A stretch of 64,000 bases of DNA from Kineosporia mesophila (GTDB lineage: Bacteria; Actinomycetota; Actinomycetes; Actinomycetales; Kineosporiaceae): NCBI RefSeq assembly GCF_021129235.1, contig NZ_JAJOMA010000027.1, positions 1 to 64,000 of the forward strand. Reading direction: 5' to 3'. Below the pieces are notes generated by a model. It saw only the letters and a list, made by a program, of their open reading frames with translations, did no database searches and was not told where the DNA came from. The position numbers and the translations under genes are program-made. The stretch's first letter is position 1; every line of letters starts with the position of its first letter. Shown piece by piece: positions 60,027 to 64,000 of this stretch.

Positions 60027-61787
60027 ATGAGCCGCGGATCGGCACCGTCCGGGCTGCGTTCCGTCCCCGGCACTTTCGCCACGTTCCTGCTCCTGCTGGT
60101 CGTGGTCGCCGCGCTGCCCTGGCTGCGGGGTGAAGACCCGGCGCAGACCGTGCTGCGGGTGCGCTTCACCGCACGGGGTGACGACCCGGCCGCGGTCGAG
60201 GCTCTGCGCCGGGAACTGGACCTTCCCTCGTCCCCCATTTCCGGGGTGCTGACCTGGCTCTCCCACGCCCTGCGGGGTGATCTGGGCACCAGCTGGGTGA
60301 GCCGCCGGCCCGTCGGTGAGCTGGTCGGCCCGGCGCTGGGCACGTCGCTGACCCTGGCCGGCACCGCCCTGGCGATCGCGATCGCCGTCGCCGGGCTGCT
60401 GCTCACCCCGACGATCCGGCGGGGCGCCCGCTCCGGCCCGAAACCCCGCTCCCGCCGTCCGGGTCTGCTCTCCGGGCCGGTGCCGGCGGCGCTCGCGGCC
60501 CTTCCCGAGGTCGTGGTGGCGGTCGCCGGGGTACTGCTGTTCGCCGTGACCTGGCGGGTACTACCGGTCTTCGGCTGGAACGGTCCGGCGAGCGCGGTGC
60601 TGCCGGGACTGTCACTGGGTCTTCCGGCGGGAGGGCTGCTCGCCCGGATGCTCTCGGCCAGTGCCGAGCAGATTCTGACCGAACCGTGGGTCCGGGCGTG
60701 GCGGGCGTCCGGTCTGGACCTGCGTCCTCTGCGCCGTGCGGTCGTGCGCCGCGTGGTCGCGGTGGGGGCGCCGCAGGCCGTGGTGGTGGGTATGTCGATC
60801 GTCGGTTCCTCGGTCGCGGTGGAGAAGGTCTTCTCGATCCCGGGGGCAGGCACGCTCGCTCTCGACGCGGTGCTGGCCGAGGACCTGCCCGTGGTGCAGG
60901 CGGTGCTGGCCGGGGTCGTCGTGGTCGGTCTGGTCGCCGCGGCGGTGGCCGCCGCGGTGCACCGGGTGCTCGCCGTGCCCGATGCCGAGCGCGCCGCCGG
61001 CGAGCCCACCCACCGGGGCACCCAGAATGAAGGACGACGCACCGCCTGGGTCCTCGTCCTCACTTTCGCGCTGGTGGTCGCGTCGGTCGGGTGGTTCCGC
61101 AACGGCACCGCGACCGATCTCTCCCTCCGCCTGGCCGCCCCGAGCCTCGCCCATCCCCTGGGCGCGGACGCCGTCGGGCACGACCAATGGGGACGCCTCG
61201 CGCACGGCACCCTCCTCACCGTGTCGCTGGCCGCGGGCATCACGCTGCTCGCGCTGGTGATCGGGGCACTGGCCGGCACGGCGGCGGGTCTGGCCGCACC
61301 GGGCCCCACCCCGGGCGCTCTCGACGTGCTGGCCACCGTGCCCTCGAACCTGGCCGGGCTGCTGGTCGCGGCCGCGCTCGGGCCGGGCCTGCGCGGGGCC
61401 TGCCTGGCGGTGCTGCTCGTAGCCTGGATCCCGCTGGCCGTGCACGCCCGCACCCTGGCCTCCGAGGCCCGGTCGGCCGGATACGTGCGGGCCGCGATCC
61501 TGACGGGGGCCGGTCCCGGGCGACTGCTGCGGGTGCACGTGCTGCCCGCCGTGCTCGGACCCCTGTTACGTCACGCCCTGGTCCGCCTGCCCGCCGCTGC
61601 CCTCGGCATAGCCGGCCTGAGCTTCCTCGGCCTGGGCGCCGACCCCGACCGCCCGGAACTGGGCGCCATGCTCGCGGCCGGGGTCGGCTACCTGGAGACC
61701 GCGCCCTGGCTCGTGCTCGGCCCGGCCGGCATCCTCGTCATCCTGGCCGTGCTCACCACCAGCAGCGCCCGTTCTGCTCAGCACTGA
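60027..61787 (+). CDS. Fused DppB/DppC-type ABC permease
   Basis: This 586-residue protein joins two permease halves. The first has ISGVLTWLSHALRGDLGTSWVSRRPVGELVGPALGTSLTLAGTALA and LRRAVVRRVVAVGAPQAVVVGMSIVGSSVAVEKVFSIPGAGTLALDAVLAEDLPVVQAVL, the DppB/NikB pattern. The second, from about residue 340, has HPLGADAVGHDQWGRLAHGTLLTVSLAAGITLLALVIG and LSFLGLGADPDRPELGAMLAAG, the DppC/NikC pattern. Two halves in one chain can form the whole channel. No ATPase gene follows; the next gene is on the other strand. It is probably the permease for the B12-controlled binding protein. Confidence 0.9.
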   Translation: MSRGSAPSGLRSVPGTFATFLLLLVVVAALPWLRGEDPAQTVLRVRFTARGDDPAAVEALRRELDLPSSPISGVLTWLSHALRGDLGTSWVSRRPVGELVGPALGTSLTLAGTALAIAIAVAGLLLTPTIRRGARSGPKPRSRRPGLLSGPVPAALAALPEVVVAVAGVLLFAVTWRVLPVFGWNGPASAVLPGLSLGLPAGGLLARMLSASAEQILTEPWVRAWRASGLDLRPLRRAVVRRVVAVGAPQAVVVGMSIVGSSVAVEKVFSIPGAGTLALDAVLAEDLPVVQAVLAGVVVVGLVAAAVAAAVHRVLAVPDAERAAGEPTHRGTQNEGRRTAWVLVLTFALVVASVGWFRNGTATDLSLRLAAPSLAHPLGADAVGHDQWGRLAHGTLLTVSLAAGITLLALVIGALAGTAAGLAAPGPTPGALDVLATVPSNLAGLLVAAALGPGLRGACLAVLLVAWIPLAVHARTLASEARSAGYVRAAILTGAGPGRLLRVHVLPAVLGPLLRHALVRLPAAALGIAGLSFLGLGADPDRPELGAMLAAGVGYLETAPWLVLGPAGILVILAVLTTSSARSAQH

Positions 61788-61796
61788 TCAGACTGA

Positions 61797-62924
61797 TCAG
61801 AACGGCACCCGCACCGCCACGAGAAACCCGAGCACCACGAAGACCACGGCCAGCACCACCACGCCCAGATCCGCCCCCGATGCCGCCCGCCGCCGCGGGA
61901 AGACCCGCACCCGGGGCAGGCCCAGCGAGGGCAACGCCGGCAGTCCCAGCCGAGGCCCGCGCGGCATCCCCACCCGCGGAAACCGCGGTAATCCCAAGCG
62001 CGGCAGGCGAATACGCCGCCGTCGCCGAGGACCCCGCGGCGACGAGACCCGTGAACCAGTACCCGTCCGGTGAGGATCGGTGAAGGGCACGGACGAGGCG
62101 GGTGGGGTGGGCCGGGCAGCGGGGCGAGCGCTTGGCCCAACCCCTTGTCCGTGATCATGCGAACTTTCCCGGGGAATGTATGCACGATCACGCCCGGATG
62201 AGGGGGATGTCGTGGTGCGGGCGGCCGGGCGGGTATGCAGCCCGTCTTCGCCGTCGTGGTCAGGGGTTCCCACCTTCGGCCCGGAAGCGTACTCACCGCC
62301 CTGGGGAAAGTTTGCATGATCACGAACAGGGGTGGGAGTGGCTCCGCCCGGGGCCGAAGGCTCACTGCCGGAAGCCGACTCGGGCCGGGTTCGGCGTTCC
62401 TCCTCGGCTTCCCGCCGCTGCCGGCGACGTTTCGCCACCTCCGCGCGGCTGGCGTCCAGAGGCCCGGTGCCACCTCCGGACTTCCACAACGCCGTATCCC
62501 GGTCACGGCCGTCCCACTGCTCACGACGCTGCCGCTCGGCCCACTCCGCCGCCCGCTCGGCCATGCGCTCGCCCGCCGAACTTCTCAGGGCCGAGGTTCT
62601 CAGAGCCGGACGACGGGTGGCCCGCCCCGAGAACCGCCCCCAGTACGGATCGGCCTGCCGCCGGGTCAGCACGAACGCGTCGTACGCGGCCCGGTGCCGG
62701 ATCAGCCAGCGGTGCGCGGTGGTGACCTGGTGGGTCTCGTCCTCGACCCCTGAGTCATCACCACGCTCCGGCCGGCGGTCCGGATGCAGCTCGAGCATGC
62801 GCTGCCGGTAGCCCTTGTTGATCTCGTCCGGCCCGGCGCTCTCGGCCACCCCCAGTACCTCGTAGGCACTGCGACCGGAGAGGTCGTGGAAGCGGACGGC
62901 GTTCACCGGGAGATTGTCCCGCAC
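61797..62924 (-). CDS. J-domain membrane protein with intragenic repeats
   Basis: Residues 15-85 form a J domain (SAYEVLGVAESAGPDEINKGYRQRMLELHPDRRPE) with the HPD motif needed to stimulate Hsp70 ATPase. A long charged and Pro-rich linker follows. The C-terminus has a repetitive basic segment (RLPRLGLPRFPRVGMPRGPRLGLP) and one membrane helix (LGVVVLAVVFVVLGFLVAV). Two stretches of the linker, VRDHANFPQ and RDRAYIPRESSHDH, are translations of REP-like elements found elsewhere between genes. The GTG start is uncertain; a GTG six codons later also fits. It is not part of the dnaK operon. Confidence 0.8.
   Translation of the reverse strand: MRDNLPVNAVRFHDLSGRSAYEVLGVAESAGPDEINKGYRQRMLELHPDRRPERGDDSGVEDETHQVTTAHRWLIRHRAAYDAFVLTRRQADPYWGRFSGRATRRPALRTSALRSSAGERMAERAAEWAERQRREQWDGRDRDTALWKSGGGTGPLDASRAEVAKRRRQRREAEEERRTRPESASGSEPSAPGGATPTPVRDHANFPQGGEYASGPKVGTPDHDGEDGLHTRPAARTTTSPSSGRDRAYIPRESSHDHGQGVGPSARPAARPTPPASSVPFTDPHRTGTGSRVSSPRGPRRRRRIRLPRLGLPRFPRVGMPRGPRLGLPALPSLGLPRVRVFPRRRAASGADLGVVVLAVVFVVLGFLVAVRVPF
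62151..62191. repeat. Intragenic REP-like inverted repeat
   Basis: GTGATCATGCGAACTTTCCC and the imperfect complement GGGGAATGTATGCACGATCAC form a 41-bp inverted repeat of the same family as 49160-49242. Here it lies inside the J-domain protein gene and keeps the frame open. Confidence 0.72.
62301..62326. repeat. Intragenic REP-like single arm
   Basis: CTGGGGAAAGTTTGCATGATCACGAA is one arm of the REP-like family inside the J-domain protein gene, about 110 bases from the inverted copy. Confidence 0.7.
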
Positions 62925-62945
62925 CCGGCCGGGCGTCGAGGCGGC

Positions 62946-63710
62946 TTAACCCAAGGTCTCCGAGAACAGGTCGAGCATGGCCCGCCAGCTGCGCCGGTCG
63001 GCGAGCTCCCGGTACGGCGGGATACCGGGCAGCGTGAACGCGTGCGGGGCCCCGGCGTAGACGGTCACGGTCCAGTCCAGCTCCTCGCGGGTGCGCAGCT
63101 CGTTCTGGAACGCGACCAGGGTCTCGTCGGGCACCACCGGGTCGGAGCCACCGGTCAGCACCAGCAGTGGCCCGTTGATCTTGTCGACGTCGGCGGGCTC
63201 GTGCACCACCAGAGCACCGTGGAAGGACACCGTCGCGGCCACCGGGGCGCCGGTGCGGGCGAACTCCAGCGCCGCGCTGCCGCCGAAGCAGTAGCCGATC
63301 ACGGCGATGCGGGCGTTGTCGGCGCGCTCGTCGAGCACCACCCGGTCGTAGGCGGCACCCACCCGGGCCTGCAGCAACGGCAGGTCACCGTAGTACTTGC
63401 CCGACTCGGTCTCGCAGTCTTCCATCGCCTCGAACCGGCGCCCCTGGCCGTAGACGTCCGCGCAGAACACGAAGTAGCCCAGCCGGGCCAGCATGTGGGC
63501 GCGGGCCTTGGGGTACTCGCGCAGACCGGTCCAGTCGTGCACCACGACGACCGCCGGGCGGGGCCCGGTGAGCGCGGCGTCGAACACCACGAAACCTTCG
63601 AGCGTGACGCCGTTGTGGTCGTAGACCACGACCTCTTCCTCGATCCGCGCGTCCGGTGAGAGCGGTACGCGGTCGATCAGGTCACGATGCACGGGGGAAA
63701 AGTCGGTCAC
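62946..63710 (-). CDS. Dienelactone hydrolase family protein
   Basis: This 254-residue alpha/beta hydrolase has PAVVVVHDWTGLREYPKARAHMLARLGYFVFCADVYGQG, the nucleophile elbow IGYCFGGSAALEFA with cysteine as nucleophile, TGGSDPVVPDE with the catalytic Asp, and YAGAPHAFTLPG with the His. The Cys-Asp-His triad is the dienelactone hydrolase type, which opens lactones in chlorocatechol breakdown; general esterase use is equally possible. No other catechol pathway gene is visible. GTG start. The stop lies 21 bases from the J-domain protein start on the same strand. Confidence 0.88.
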   Translation of the reverse strand: MTDFSPVHRDLIDRVPLSPDARIEEEVVVYDHNGVTLEGFVVFDAALTGPRPAVVVVHDWTGLREYPKARAHMLARLGYFVFCADVYGQGRRFEAMEDCETESGKYYGDLPLLQARVGAAYDRVVLDERADNARIAVIGYCFGGSAALEFARTGAPVAATVSFHGALVVHEPADVDKINGPLLVLTGGSDPVVPDETLVAFQNELRTREELDWTVTVYAGAPHAFTLPGIPPYRELADRRSWRAMLDLFSETLG

Positions 63711-63773
63711 TCTCGGTCTCCCAGGTCTAGAAGGACGGGTGGTTGCCCTCTCAACCTATTCGCAGGCCGGGTC

Positions 63774-64000
63774 TCACCGCTCGCCGAGCCGGTTCACATC
63801 GATGCGCGTGTACACCTCCCGCAGGACCGCCAGGTGGCCCCGCATCGCCCGGCTCGCGGCCCGGCTGTTGCGATCGCGCACGTGCTGAAGAATCTCGACG
63901 TGATCGGCCCCGACCCGGTCCCAGAACTGCGGGTCGTTCTGCTCGCGCCCGAACCGGTCGCGCAGCACCGCGAACACCGGCCGGGCCGTCATGTCGAGCA
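63774..64000 (-). CDS. GntR family regulator, FCD domain (partial, cut by window edge)
   Basis: Only the last 75 residues or so are in the window. They end DPQFWDRVGADHVEILQHVRDRNSRAASRAMRGHLAVLREVYTRI, which is the last part of an FCD ligand-binding domain (H.xILxAVRxRDxxAAxRAMRxHL). The histidine before EIL is a likely metal ligand. The N-terminal winged HTH must lie beyond 64000. It could regulate the dienelactone hydrolase gene downstream on the same strand. Confidence 0.75.
   Translation of the reverse strand, partial: LDMTARPVFAVLRDRFGREQNDPQFWDRVGADHVEILQHVRDRNSRAASRAMRGHLAVLREVYTRIDVNRLGER

Overview
The window is very GC-rich, densely coded DNA with GTG starts, ATGA-type gene overlaps, and at least one clear cobalamin riboswitch. 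It encodes a mycothiol-type PIG-L amidase, a mycofactocin-coupled SDR, an F420-type luciferase-like oxidoreductase and many TetR regulators. This combination points to a high-GC actinobacterium. The methyl-accepting chemotaxis protein and the kinase/diguanylate cyclase protein suggest a motile or signalling-rich lineage. A Kineosporia-like organism would fit, but that is inference only. No tRNA, rRNA, CRISPR array, integrase or complete insertion sequence was seen.

Layout. 0-3 kb: small orphan genes (DinB-like, EthD, MerR, VOC) and a decayed MarR gene. 3.2-7.4 kb: a divergent locus of urease alpha (ureC), a fused gamma-beta subunit (ureAB), an agmatine-deiminase-family enzyme and a TetR regulator, built around a 35-bp palindrome. 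7.4-9.2 kb: a two-gene ABC exporter. 9.5-15 kb: TetR/Rid pair, GNAT, thioesterase, phosphatase, PIG-L amidase, NADAR protein, separated by short tandem repeats and a 62-bp perfect palindrome. 15-21.6 kb: glutaryl-CoA dehydrogenase-like gene, succinate-semialdehyde dehydrogenase-like gene, MftR-like TetR with its mycofactocin-type SDR, LysR, CoA transferase. 21.6-27 kb: XRE/DUF2975 pair, CPBP remnant, hydrolase/TetR pair, thioredoxin-like lipoprotein, TetR/SDR pair. 27-32.5 kb: serine dehydratase, talarate/galactarate dehydratase, DJ-1 protein, GH42 beta-galactosidase, then a decayed methyltransferase gene.

33-47.5 kb is signalling-rich: a HEAT-like protein, an unusual zinc-ribbon SDR lacking its catalytic tyrosine, and a 1,826-residue protein that joins a Ser/Thr kinase, an AAA/TPR regulator module, GAF-like sensors and an intact GGDEF cyclase. 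Two aldo-keto reductases, a 3-hydroxyisobutyryl-CoA hydrolase-like enzyme, a MASE1 hybrid histidine kinase and a duplicated Lrp regulator beside an MFS exporter follow. 49-54.3 kb: LLM oxidoreductase, chemotaxis receptor, AldR-like Lrp divergent from alanine dehydrogenase. 54.4-58 kb: a three-gene 2-oxoacid dehydrogenase operon (E1 alpha, E1 beta, E2) under a TetR-type palindrome. 58.1-61.8 kb: cobalamin riboswitch, solute-binding lipoprotein, fused dual permease. 61.8-64 kb: J-domain membrane protein carrying intragenic REP-like repeats, dienelactone hydrolase, and the 3-prime end of a GntR/FCD regulator cut by the window edge.

The most unusual items are the kinase-cyclase giant with its non-canonical SDR neighbour, the divergent urease locus without accessory genes, the 52-bp identical perfect palindrome core found twice 32.6 kb apart, and the REP-like family that has entered a coding sequence.
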